51,897 nt of DNA. It comes from CBDHHC01 sp050633205. GTDB lineage: Bacteria; Pseudomonadota; Alphaproteobacteria; Rhizobiales; CBDHHC01. Positions 17,661 through 25,529 of this stretch are shown piece after piece (the first letter of the stretch is position 1; each line of letters opens with the position of its first letter). The notes below the pieces were generated by a model. The model worked only from the letters and a program-made list of their open reading frames with translations. It did not search any database and was not told where the DNA came from. The translations under genes and the position numbers were made by a program. The DNA lies in assembly GCA_050633205.1 (NCBI GenBank), contig JBOEGA010000006.1, positions 1 through 51,897 on the forward strand, in the 5' to 3' direction.

Positions 17661-18134
17661 CTACTTCTTCTCCCCCTCAGGTTTAGCTTTCTCCTCAGAC
17701 TCAGCCTTAACTTCAGCCTTCAACTCAGGCTGCAAACTAACGAGATACGCCACAATATCTTTTCTCTTCTCAAGATCTCTCAACCTCAGAACCATTCTCG
17801 AGCTGGCTTTGCCTTTCCCCACATGTTTGCCGAGATACACACGCGGTTTCTCCAGAAACTCGACAAGATTTTCCGGTGTCCACTTCAAACCTTTTTCCCC
17901 GGCTGCGACCATATCTTTGCCGTAACGAAACCCTTTGGACGTGCCCGCCTGACGATTAATAATCTTGAACAGGCTCGGCCCTACGCGCTTTTTGTCCTTC
18001 AGAACGTAATGGCACGAAGCACAGCGCCTCTTGAATTCCTTTTCGCCCTTGACCTCGGCATCGCCAGCCACTGCCAGGCTGGAAGAAAACATAACAGCTG
18101 CTGCTGCAACAAATAAACAGGATAGTTTCTTCAT
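17661..18134 (-). CDS. Exported class I cytochrome c (c2/c550-like)
   Basis: Periplasmic mono-heme electron carrier. A signal peptide (MKKLSCLFVAAAAVMFSSSLAVA, cleaved before GDAEV) precedes the heme site CASCH. RVGPSLFKIINRQAG and FRYGKDMV follow, a pattern of c2-type cytochromes. The likely axial Met is in SSRMVLRLRDL before the C-terminal helix DIVAYLVSL. A Lys/Glu-rich tail of about 22 residues is added. The ATG at 18134 is preferred over GTG 18143 because GAAGAG lies eight bases upstream and it gives a standard signal peptide. A site with 8 of 10 matches to the FNR consensus (GTGAT-N4-TTCAA, 18216-18229) lies upstream. Confidence 0.88.
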   Translation of the reverse strand: MKKLSCLFVAAAAVMFSSSLAVAGDAEVKGEKEFKRRCASCHYVLKDKKRVGPSLFKIINRQAGTSKGFRYGKDMVAAGEKGLKWTPENLVEFLEKPRVYLGKHVGKGKASSRMVLRLRDLEKRKDIVAYLVSLQPELKAEVKAESEEKAKPEGEKK

Positions 18135-18257
18135 TTCGATCACTCTTCTTTTCGCCAGTGAATTGCTACGGATATCTGAACTTCATGCACAAAGCATAAA
18201 TAATCTTTAATACCGGTGATACAATTCAAACTGGACATAATATCGCATTCCATACGG

Positions 18258-19157
18258 TCAGGACCAACGACGGTTAGACCACATCCACTGCTCAGGATAC
18301 TGACGTATCCACTCTTCAAACTGCGCCTGTATCGCCGTTGTTATACGGGTAATATCAGCCCTGCTATCATCCGTACGAGGCACATCAAGCTCTTTCAGTT
18401 CAATTTTAAACTGGGACTTTTTACAAACACGGACACATCTGAGAAGCCATATCCTGCTTCCCATCTTCCTCGCCATCATGGCAGGTATAGGGGTCGACCT
18501 GGCCGGCCTCCCGAAAAACGGTACAGCAGTTCCCTTTCGGTCATAAAGATCACAAAGAACCCCCAGGCGGCCACCTTTTCGCACGAAATTAACAAGAAGC
18601 TTGGCCACTCGCTGTCCGTTACGTCTTCCTGCATCGCCACCCTTCGCAAAAAGCCCCGCCGGATAAAGATTACGCCTGATTTTACGCACATATGTATCAA
18701 TATAAGGATTATCAACCAGACGGTAAACTGCCCCCGGATTAAAACCGGCTTCAGTAAACGGAGAGACTGCCAGCTCCCAGTTCCCCGTATGCAAAGAAAC
18801 AAGCATAATAGAGTCAGACTGAAAATCAGTATCCTGAAGCAACTCTCTGTTGACCAGATGCACACGCCTCGAATCTGACAGAATACGATCAAGCTGCATG
18901 GTCTCAGCCATAACCCTGCCGAGATTTTCCCACATCTGACAGGCTATCAGCTCCCTCTCTTCGGTTGTTTTGTCAGGAAAGGCAAGCTCCAGATTAGTAA
19001 GTGCTCGCTTATGCCTGCGATTTAAAGGAGCCAGAAAACGCCATATTCTCCCTGATATCGCCGCAGCCAGATCAACAGGCAGTAGCCGGACAAAGCCAAC
19101 TATCCCGCGAAATAAAAGATATTCAATCCCGTATCTCAACCTTTGAAACCACTTCAT
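18258..19157 (-). CDS. LpxL/HtrB-family lysophospholipid (lipid A) acyltransferase
   Basis: Inner-membrane acyltransferase of the lipid A biosynthesis late-acyltransferase family, about 299 residues. The catalytic H(X4)E motif is HTGNWE near residue 123, preceded by MLVSLHTG and followed by AVYRLVDNPYID and GRLGVLCDLYDRKGTAVPFFG, all typical. It ends PEQWMWSNRRW, the usual EQWMWxHRRW block. It may acylate lipid A or ornithine lipids; the acceptor cannot be inferred. ATG at 19157 with GGAG seven bases before is a better start than the open frame to 19238. A perfect FNR-type box lies 72 bases upstream. Confidence 0.85.
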   Translation of the reverse strand: MKWFQRLRYGIEYLLFRGIVGFVRLLPVDLAAAISGRIWRFLAPLNRRHKRALTNLELAFPDKTTEERELIACQMWENLGRVMAETMQLDRILSDSRRVHLVNRELLQDTDFQSDSIMLVSLHTGNWELAVSPFTEAGFNPGAVYRLVDNPYIDTYVRKIRRNLYPAGLFAKGGDAGRRNGQRVAKLLVNFVRKGGRLGVLCDLYDRKGTAVPFFGRPARSTPIPAMMARKMGSRIWLLRCVRVCKKSQFKIELKELDVPRTDDSRADITRITTAIQAQFEEWIRQYPEQWMWSNRRWS

Positions 19158-19228
19158 ATAAATCTCCGCAATCCATAATATGCAGCAGTAAATGAAATGG
19201 AACTTACAATAAAAGCTCACATACAAAA

Positions 19229-19242
19229 TTGATATCAATCAA
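19229..19242 (-). promoter_or_regulatory. FNR/FixK-type binding site upstream of the acyltransferase gene
   Basis: TTGATATCAATCAA matches TTGAT-N4-ATCAA exactly on both strands. It lies between the NDUFS4-like stop and the acyltransferase start, about 78 bases from its centre to that start. Confidence 0.6.
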
Positions 19243-19281
19243 TATTTCGAATTGGGAAAAGTCAATATTCCGTGACTGGGC

Positions 19282-19587
19282 TTAATGCGTCCAGGCCTTC
19301 AGGCGGCCATATCTGAAATTATCTGCATAGGATTTTTTCATAGGCTTGCGCTTGTGCGGTTTCTGCACAATATAATCCAGCCCTGCGCGCTTGGCATAGG
19401 CTATGGCATCACTTTTGGACTGAAAATGCATACGGACTTGCGACCGCATATCAGCAGAACTGGTCCATCCCATCAAGGGATCTATTTCTCGGGGAGTTTC
19501 TGGTTCGAACTCAAGAACCCAGCGCTTTGTGCGCGCTACGCCAGACTGCATGGCAGACTTGGATGGCTTGTATATTCTTGCAACCAT
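19282..19587 (-). CDS. NDUFS4-like NADH:ubiquinone oxidoreductase accessory subunit
   Basis: A 101-residue protein of the ETC complex I NDUFS4 (18 kDa) family found in mitochondria and Alphaproteobacteria. It starts VARIYKPSKSAMQSG and has WVLEFEPETPREIDPLMGWTSSADM, SKSDAIAYAKRAGLDY and a basic end, all family hallmarks. It attaches to the peripheral arm of respiratory complex I on the cytoplasmic side. Start ATG with AGG seven bases upstream. It lies directly downstream of tRNA-Pro on the same strand with no terminator visible between them. Confidence 0.93.
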   Translation of the reverse strand: MVARIYKPSKSAMQSGVARTKRWVLEFEPETPREIDPLMGWTSSADMRSQVRMHFQSKSDAIAYAKRAGLDYIVQKPHKRKPMKKSYADNFRYGRLKAWTH

Positions 19588-19623
19588 AAAAAAACCTAAT
19601 CTGTTAGGCCTGCTTCAAACAAA

Positions 19624-19700
19624 TGGTCGGGGCAGCAAGATTCGAACTTGCGACCCCCTGGTCCCAAACCAGGTGCGCTACCAGGCTGCGCTATGCCCCG
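19624..19700 (-). tRNA. tRNA-Pro (TGG anticodon), CCA encoded
   Basis: On the minus strand CGGGGCATAGCGCAGCCTGG begins a standard cloverleaf: anticodon arm CTGG-TTTGGGA-CCAG, anticodon UGG, T arm with TTCGAAT, acceptor CGGGGCA/TGCCCCG, A73 and encoded CCA. Confidence 0.96.
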
Positions 19701-20022
19701 TCACTTGTGATTGAAGTCAGGGTTTTGCCCCTTTTCTGCTCTCCGGTCAAGACAGAAATTAACACATCGCCTAAAAATATTTACGAAAGCTCAAAATACC
19801 ATAAAAAAGATGGTGTTTTGGGATGCTTTTTACAATATTCCGAACTTCTACGGAATATCATTCGCCTTAATATGAGCGAGAATTGTCAAGGTTTGCTCAA
19901 TATCTCGCCTTTTTTTTAAGCAAGATGTTTAATTGGTTAATCGGGGGACTGGTATGGCAATATATTCAGGCGCTTAACCACTATCAAACAAACCAATAAT
20001 TAAAGAAATTGAAGTGGCGTTT
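19701..20022. other. Spacer between tRNA-Pro and outer-membrane protein gene
   Basis: 322 bases with no convincing coding frame. It holds the promoter of tRNA-Pro on the minus side and a strong plus-strand terminator at 19876-19917, so a short plus-strand transcript may exist here. Confidence 0.5.
19876..19917 (+). terminator. Rho-independent terminator with no plus-strand gene before it
   Basis: GCGAGAATTG (19876-19885) pairs with CAATATCTCGC (ending 19908) with one bulged A, followed by eight T bases. The nearest upstream genes are on the minus strand. Confidence 0.7.
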
Positions 20023-21105
20023 ATGAAAGCACATCTTACTCACTCACTGGCAACCGGCGCAGTTGCCCTGACGCTCATGGCACCATTTGTTATCTCCACC
20101 AGCTCTTATGCTGATAATGAACAGCCTAAATTCAATGCTCAGTTTTTTAACTCTTCTAAAAGCGGAGATAAAGCAGTTGAAGAGGCCAAACAAAAAGCCC
20201 TGCAGAAAAAACAGGAAGATGCTCAAAAAGAAGCTGAAATAAAAGCAGCCGCAGAAAAAATCCGCCTTGAAGAAGAAAAAAGAGCAGAAATGCAACTCAG
20301 GCGAGAAGAGGCCGCTGAAAGAAGGCGTATCAAAGAAGCCAGGAAACAGGCTGAACAGGAAGCAAGGCGTAAGAAGCTCGCCAGACAAAAGGCTGAGCGG
20401 GATGCTCGCCGACAGGCTGAACTGGCAGAAAAGAAAGCACGTGAAGCAGAGCGTCTCGCAGCTCTCAAAGCGGAACGCCTTGAAAAACAAAATAAAGAAC
20501 GGGCGCGAAGAAACGCTGCCAGACATGAAGCTGCTGCAATCAGAACAACGTCAGTTCATACCAAATCAAAAAAATTCGAAGCCCCTTCACCTGACGACCA
20601 CGCAGCCCTGCACAAACACTACGCTAACTGGGTATCCTATTATGCAGGCGGCAGTGTTTCCAAAACTTCAATCGATGGCGACAGTGGCGCATCCCTTGGC
20701 GCATTTGCCGGTAAAAACTGGCAAAAAGGAAAATACGTATATGGTGTGGAAGGCGAACTGTCCCTGCTCAATGGTGACAAGACAAACTCTGACGGTTTGC
20801 ACTTTGAGGCTGACTGGATGCTCTCTGCGAAAGGACGCGCCGGTTATCTGGTAAGACCCGACACCCTGCTCTACGCAACCGGTGGTATAGCCTTTGCCAA
20901 CTTTGATATCAAACTGGACCGCCAGAACTATTCCGAAACTTTAGTTGGTTTTATTATCGGAGCAGGTGTGGAACATCAGCTGGATGAAGACTGGAGCGTT
21001 CGTGCAGAATATGCCTACACAGACTTCGGTACTGAAAAAGTCGGAAACTCGAGCTTTGATCCGGATATGCACGCTATCAAAGTTTCATTCTCATACAAAT
21101 TCTAG
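20023..21105 (+). CDS. Outer-membrane beta-barrel protein with long charged helical arm
   Basis: Exported protein with a signal peptide (MKAHLTHSLATGAVALTLMA, cleavage near SSYA-D). Residues about 48-170 are almost only Ala, Glu, Lys, Arg and Gln (for example QKKQEDAQKEAEIKAAAEKI), predicting one long helix like TolA domain II. Residues about 195-360 form an OmpA-like eight-stranded barrel (YYAGGSVSKTS, GRAGYLVRPDTLLYATGG, DWSVRAEYAYTDFG), ending in SFSYKF with the terminal Phe needed for BAM insertion. The helix could cross the periplasm or bind peptidoglycan, which is inference. ATG 20023 is chosen over GTG 20014. It is monocistronic, and its stop codon is part of a shared hairpin. Confidence 0.82.
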   Translation: MKAHLTHSLATGAVALTLMAPFVISTSSYADNEQPKFNAQFFNSSKSGDKAVEEAKQKALQKKQEDAQKEAEIKAAAEKIRLEEEKRAEMQLRREEAAERRRIKEARKQAEQEARRKKLARQKAERDARRQAELAEKKAREAERLAALKAERLEKQNKERARRNAARHEAAAIRTTSVHTKSKKFEAPSPDDHAALHKHYANWVSYYAGGSVSKTSIDGDSGASLGAFAGKNWQKGKYVYGVEGELSLLNGDKTNSDGLHFEADWMLSAKGRAGYLVRPDTLLYATGGIAFANFDIKLDRQNYSETLVGFIIGAGVEHQLDEDWSVRAEYAYTDFGTEKVGNSSFDPDMHAIKVSFSYKF

Positions 21106-21135
21106 ACCGTTTCACGTTTAAATTGAAGCGGTCTA
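21103..21135. terminator. Shared hairpin between convergent genes, containing both stop codons
   Basis: TAGACCGTTTCA (21103-21114) pairs with TGAAGCGGTCTA (21124-21135), with one G-U pair and a nine-base loop. The stop TAG of each convergent gene is the end of one arm. There is no T run, so termination strength is uncertain. Confidence 0.6.
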
Positions 21136-22206
21136 AACCTCTGTGCGCCGTCGAAAGTCCGACGGCGTATACCCACTCCACTTCACAAATGCCCGCGTAA
21201 AATTTGATCCATTATCAAATCCGATCAAAGGCGCAATTTCATTAATCGTCAGTTGCGTCGCACTCAGCAATTCCTTTGCCCTGCGATACTGGACATCTCT
21301 GCGCACCTCATCAAAACGCACGCCCTCCTCGTTAAGACGCCTTGTCAAAGTCCTGCTGCTCAGTCCAAGCGCAACTGCAACATCCTCTCTGGATGCATTG
21401 AACCCCGGTGTCATCAGTACAACATTGCGAACTCTGGCCTCAATAGATACCTGCATCTTGATCCGCTCAAGCATCCCATGACAGTTGTTAAGCGCTAACG
21501 ACTTCATCACATCATTTGCCTGCCCGAAGGGGATATCCAGATAATCCTCGCTGAAAATAATCCTGCAACGCTCATGACCAAAAGAAATATTTCTACCCAG
21601 ATAATGTTGATAGATTTCCCCGTTCGAAGGCTTTGAATAATCAAATTTATACCCTAAAGCCGGCTTGTCCGCTTTTAATAGAAAGCCTGCATTTGTACAG
21701 AACGCACTGGCCAGAATTTCGGTTTTGATAATTGAAACCCTGGAGCCGGGAGCGTAGTCCCTGTTAAGGTAAATATTCCCTTCACCCGCCATATCAGCTT
21801 CCAGAGCCGTCCCGCAACTCACCACGCCATAATATCTGCAAAACAGCGGCAATGCCTCTCGCCCGTTCCGGCACGTTACCAGTAACTGCCCAAGATCTCC
21901 TATTGTGGCAAAGGAAAACCAGATTCCATAACGAAACCAGAGATCAGGAGCATCAATCAGTTCATCGACCTGAGAGAGAAGTTCTGTATATGCCTCATCT
22001 GAAACACGGGCGTGAGGCATATCAAACTGATCCCGTGAAAAACCGGACCTCTCCAGCAAGGGAAGAATATCAACAGAATAAGCCTCACCAAGCTTAACCA
22101 GCATAGCCACATGCGCATAGGGAACAGACATCCGGGCTGACATATTCCCACGTGCGGCCTCTGTTTGGCCGACATTGACTATTTTTTGGCGCCCGTTGAG
22201 CTTCAC
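21133..22206 (-). CDS. AraC-family transcriptional regulator (arabinose-binding-like N domain)
   Basis: 357 residues with an N-terminal ligand domain of the type found in OruR/ArgR-like AraC regulators (about 30-240) and a C-terminal double helix-turn-helix (about 260-355): SREDVAVALGLSSRTLTRRL and INEIAPLIGFDNGSNFTRAF followed by KWSGYTPSDFRRR. The GTG at 22206 has GAGG six bases upstream. It is divergent from the BASS transporter gene (57 bases between starts), so it may control the transporter/reductase pair. Confidence 0.88.
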   Translation of the reverse strand: MKLNGRQKIVNVGQTEAARGNMSARMSVPYAHVAMLVKLGEAYSVDILPLLERSGFSRDQFDMPHARVSDEAYTELLSQVDELIDAPDLWFRYGIWFSFATIGDLGQLLVTCRNGREALPLFCRYYGVVSCGTALEADMAGEGNIYLNRDYAPGSRVSIIKTEILASAFCTNAGFLLKADKPALGYKFDYSKPSNGEIYQHYLGRNISFGHERCRIIFSEDYLDIPFGQANDVMKSLALNNCHGMLERIKMQVSIEARVRNVVLMTPGFNASREDVAVALGLSSRTLTRRLNEEGVRFDEVRRDVQYRRAKELLSATQLTINEIAPLIGFDNGSNFTRAFVKWSGYTPSDFRRRTEV

Positions 22207-22263
22207 AGATTACCTCATTTTTTTATTCTGCCTGAAACCTGAATATAGGCATGGATTAAATAA

Positions 22264-23154
22264 ATGCAAAACAACTTCCTTGTTGAATTACTCGTCCCGG
22301 TCAGCCTTATGATCGTAATGTTTGGCCTCGGACTATCCCTGAGCCCGAAAGATTTTACGCGCCTGACAAAATACCCGAAAGCCGTAGCCCTTGGCTCCAT
22401 CGGCCATTTTATCCTGTTGCCGCTCATAGGTATTGGCTGCATATACGCATTTTCCCTGAAGCCTGAATTCGCAGTTGGGATCATATTGCTGGTCTCCTGT
22501 GGAGGCGGCGTTGTATCCAATGCATTAACCCTGATTGCAAAAGGTGATACAGCCCTGTCAATCACCCTGACCTCAATAAGCCTGCCTGCCAGTATCATAA
22601 GCATACCGCTACTGACCAACTGCGCAATTCTGTACTATATGGGAACCACTCAGAATTTTTCTCTCCCGGTAATCGATACATTTGTCCGTCTCGTGGTTTC
22701 GCTCTGGCTTCCCATCGCTTTGGGAATGGTCGTAAAACACTTCTACCCGAAATATGCCGAGGCAATGGATCGCCCTGCCCGGATATTCTCAATGATCTTC
22801 ATTCTCGTCTTAATGATAAGCATTATCATCGTTGAAAGAGACAGAATTGTCTGGGCACTCATCGAACTTGGACCGGCAACTTTCACATTAAATGCAGCAG
22901 CAATTCTGATAGGCCTGATTGGTTCGAGATTAATCAGACTGGACTATCGGCAAAGCGTAACAATTGGCGTAGAACTTGGCATTCAGAACAGCGCAACAGC
23001 TCTCTTCGTATCTCTGTCAATATTATCCAGCCCGACAATAGCAATCCCGGCAGCAGTCTATTCACTGATAGCCTTTATCAATGTTGCCATATTGATCCTG
23101 ATTTTGAATTCAGGAATATTCAGATCAGCACAAACAGCAGGCGAGGTCAGATAA
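22264..23154 (+). CDS. BASS-family (bile acid:sodium symporter-like) transporter
   Basis: 296-residue inner-membrane protein with about nine or ten hydrophobic segments. It shows the BASS signatures FGLGLSLSPKDF, SCGGGVVSNALTLIAKGD and ELGIQNSATALFVSLSIL, which carry the crossover helices that bind sodium. Substrates in this family include bile acids, pyruvate and ketopantoate. The next gene, overlapping by one base, is a ketopantoate-reductase-like enzyme, which makes a keto-acid such as ketopantoate a plausible cargo; this is inference from context (compare PanS). Start ATG 22264 has only a weak ribosome site. Confidence 0.85.
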   Translation: MQNNFLVELLVPVSLMIVMFGLGLSLSPKDFTRLTKYPKAVALGSIGHFILLPLIGIGCIYAFSLKPEFAVGIILLVSCGGGVVSNALTLIAKGDTALSITLTSISLPASIISIPLLTNCAILYYMGTTQNFSLPVIDTFVRLVVSLWLPIALGMVVKHFYPKYAEAMDRPARIFSMIFILVLMISIIIVERDRIVWALIELGPATFTLNAAAILIGLIGSRLIRLDYRQSVTIGVELGIQNSATALFVSLSILSSPTIAIPAAVYSLIAFINVAILILILNSGIFRSAQTAGEVR

Positions 23155-24221
23155 TGAAAACGCAGGATTATAATATCGTCGTATTCGGAGCTGGTGCAAT
23201 AGGAGCAACAATTGCTGCATGGCTCCATCAGGTTCATCCCAATACATACATTCTGGCACGCAACAAAACACTGGATGCCTTGAGGACAAAGGGCCTGACA
23301 ACCTTCTCAACCGGTAAACCTTCTGAAACACACCATATAAAAACTCTGGAAACCCTCGCGGACCTTCCCCGTGTAGATGCGGTCGTCCTGTGCGTAAAAA
23401 ATTACTCTCTGGAAAATGTAGCCCGGCAGATTAAAAATCAGACAGGTGATAACACCACAATTGTCGCTATTCAGAATGGCCTCGCCAATCAGACAATCCT
23501 GCCCAACCATTTCTCAAAAATCATTTATGGCATTGCCCAATATAATGCATGGAAAGAAGACCTCAGCACAGTCGGTTACAATCGCAAAAAAACTCTGATA
23601 CTGGATAAATCACAAAAACAGAATATTCCAGACTTTGACCTCCTGACCTCCATTTTCAGTCAGGCAATGCCAACGCTTGCAACAGACCGCTTCAATGATG
23701 CAGCACACAGCAAGCTGATTGCCAACCTCACCAACTCACTACTGTCCTTAAGCGGCAAACCTGAAACCGCGGAACAGTTAAAAGCACTGCATAAATTATT
23801 TATCAAAGTCATGGAAGAAAGCCTTAATGCCATAGAAGCTGCAGGCTACAGACAGTTTCCAATGGAAGACATTCCCTCATGGAAAATCCTGAAACTGATG
23901 ACTGTCATGCCTGCATTTCTTTCCAGAGGCCGTTTCCGGAAAGGACTGAAACAAGCCACCCTGACCAGTATGCAGCAGGATCTTATGCAGGGCACAGGCC
24001 TGTCAGAACTTGATACCATTAATGGTTATCTTTTAAAGCTGGCTGAAAAAAACAACGTCCCGGCACCATATAGTCAGGCACTATTCGATATCTGTCTGGA
24101 CCATTTCCGGAATAATCCCGCAAAGCCAATGTCCCACACCACCGCATTAAAACTGATTGAAAATAAAATCAATAAGCCGAAAACAGATCAGAAACCTGCA
24201 GGCTTAAACCCGGAGGACTGA
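23154..24221 (+). CDS. 2-dehydropantoate 2-reductase-like (PanE/ApbA family) NAD(P)H oxidoreductase
   Basis: 355 residues. The N-terminal Rossmann motif is VVFGAGAIGATIAAWL (the GxGxxG pattern). VDAVVLCVKNYSLENVA and TTIVAIQNGLANQ are typical of the ketopantoate reductase family, and AHSKLIANLTNSLLSL begins the helical C domain that carries the catalytic Lys. PanE reduces ketopantoate to pantoate in vitamin B5 synthesis, but the family contains many paralogues and at 355 residues this one is longer than standard PanE (about 300), so no symbol is given. It overlaps the BASS gene by one base (TAATG), and its last 53 bases overlap the convergent Uma2 gene. Confidence 0.85.
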   Translation: MKTQDYNIVVFGAGAIGATIAAWLHQVHPNTYILARNKTLDALRTKGLTTFSTGKPSETHHIKTLETLADLPRVDAVVLCVKNYSLENVARQIKNQTGDNTTIVAIQNGLANQTILPNHFSKIIYGIAQYNAWKEDLSTVGYNRKKTLILDKSQKQNIPDFDLLTSIFSQAMPTLATDRFNDAAHSKLIANLTNSLLSLSGKPETAEQLKALHKLFIKVMEESLNAIEAAGYRQFPMEDIPSWKILKLMTVMPAFLSRGRFRKGLKQATLTSMQQDLMQGTGLSELDTINGYLLKLAEKNNVPAPYSQALFDICLDHFRNNPAKPMSHTTALKLIENKINKPKTDQKPAGLNPED

Positions 24222-24726
24222 GTTTCAACTCACCATCACGCATAATAGCAGTAGCAATCCGCTCATCATCACGCTGATGGTGAATAAGCGTCCGCATTTC
24301 AGGGTCAACAATCAGATAGTGATATATACTGCCAACACGGAAATAATCCTGCAACTTAACCACAGCATCCCTGTGCGCCGTAGAAGGACTGAGCACCTCA
24401 ATAACCACCACCGGATTATCAACTATTATATCATCATCCGGCAACTCGGCACCAGAATAGACCAGAGCATCCGGCTCAAAGGCTGTAAATTCATCAATAC
24501 GCACAGTCGCCCCGTCAGGCAGAACATGACATTCCGTATCCGACTTTCTGGAAGCTTCAACCAGCGCCATAGCAACAGCAAGCTTGGTCTTCACATGCAA
24601 AAGCCGTTCAGGTGCCATCATCTGAGGGTAACCATCCATAAGTTCATAGCGTGAGCGTGATGACTGAGCATTCGCCCATGCTAAAAATTCCGTAATAGTC
24701 ATACGATTTGCTAATGCGACTGTCAT
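24169..24726 (-). CDS. Uma2-family (DUF820) PD-(D/E)XK nuclease-like protein
   Basis: 185 residues. MTITEFLAWA, SRYELMDGYPQMMAPE and the catalytic-type core FEPDALVYSG followed by NPVVVIEVLSPSTAHRDAVVKLQDY and YLIVDPEMRT are diagnostic of the Uma2/DUF820 family, which has a restriction-endonuclease-like fold. Asp in EPDALV and Glu in VVIEVLS are the expected metal ligands. The biological role of the family is unresolved. The 3' end overlaps the convergent reductase gene by 53 bases. Confidence 0.9.
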   Translation of the reverse strand: MTVALANRMTITEFLAWANAQSSRSRYELMDGYPQMMAPERLLHVKTKLAVAMALVEASRKSDTECHVLPDGATVRIDEFTAFEPDALVYSGAELPDDDIIVDNPVVVIEVLSPSTAHRDAVVKLQDYFRVGSIYHYLIVDPEMRTLIHHQRDDERIATAIMRDGELKLSPPGLSLQVSDLFSAY

Positions 24727-24852
24727 TGCTTTAACATAGCAGAGCTAAGGCCTTTTATTAAACCTTATAACCTGCCCTTCTTTCTTGGGTCGGCATAATG
24801 AATTACACTTAAAATATATTCTACCATAAATACTAACAAATAGAATACTACA

Positions 24853-25434
24853 CTATCCGACTTTGGCTAACCTGTTGGCATTTACCACCTGAAGATCCTG
24901 CCCATTATAGCTGTCGACCAGTTCTGACGCAAAATCCCAGGGCGCATGAAGCCAGCAGGCATATTCATCTGAACTCAGGATCATTGGCATTTCTCTGGCA
25001 TATGGCTGAACAACTCTGCTCCCCGGTACTGTTACCGGAAGAAAATGCAGACGCCCTTCCCTGCGAAACTGTACTCCGGCCAAGGCAAACAGGGAAAATG
25101 GCAGATCATCTTCAAAACAGAACCATGTCGGGTCACCTCCGGCAGCAAAGCTGGTTGCCGGTATCAGGCAACGGCGCGGCGGCTCCATCATGCTATGCCA
25201 CTTCGGAATATCCATACCCGACAGGCTTGTAATACAGCCTTTGGAAGAAGATATAAGCCCCCACTGACCTGTCTCAAGCTCCCGCTTATATCCTTCACCA
25301 ACTGTAACAAGCGGGGCAACATTCCCCGGCTCTAAAAATAAATTACGCCTGAATGCAGGAATATGACCCGCTATCTTCAAACGGAAGTGTCTCTGCACTT
25401 CTATTAGACTTGCTGTCTGACTATATAAGTTCAT
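24853..25434 (-). CDS. SRAP-family (HMCES/YedK) homologue lacking the catalytic residues
   Basis: 193 residues with the frame of SOS-response-associated peptidases, which crosslink to abasic sites in single-stranded DNA through Cys2. Recognisable blocks are NLYSQTASLIEVQRHF at the N terminus, RCLIPATSF, FSLFALAGVQ, REMPMILSSDEYACWL and VNANRLAKVG. Key positions differ: the N terminus is M-N-L-Y-S where relatives have M-C-N-L-Y-S, so Cys2 is missing; the region equivalent to FYEW reads FAAG, so the catalytic Glu is gone; and the His of HDRMP is replaced in YAREMP. The start is supported by AGGTAA upstream. It cannot use the known crosslinking chemistry and may be a binding-only or repurposed member. 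Confidence 0.8.
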   Translation of the reverse strand: MNLYSQTASLIEVQRHFRLKIAGHIPAFRRNLFLEPGNVAPLVTVGEGYKRELETGQWGLISSSKGCITSLSGMDIPKWHSMMEPPRRCLIPATSFAAGGDPTWFCFEDDLPFSLFALAGVQFRREGRLHFLPVTVPGSRVVQPYAREMPMILSSDEYACWLHAPWDFASELVDSYNGQDLQVVNANRLAKVG

Positions 25435-25529
25435 ATCAATTACCTATCATAAAAAGAACAAAAAGAGAACATTTCTAATCAGACAATTCACAGAACAAAG
25501 TGAACTATTCGTTAACGGTGAGGAATCTA

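Noticed and set aside
19623..19919. Plus-strand reading frame starting MVGAARFELATPWSQTR
   Set aside because: It is the well-known false protein made by reading the opposite strand of tRNA-Pro; it continues into non-coding spacer.
20178..20540. Low-complexity A/G-rich stretch as a DNA repeat array
   Set aside because: It is explained by the Glu/Lys/Arg/Ala-rich coding sequence of the outer-membrane protein; no exact repeat unit exists.
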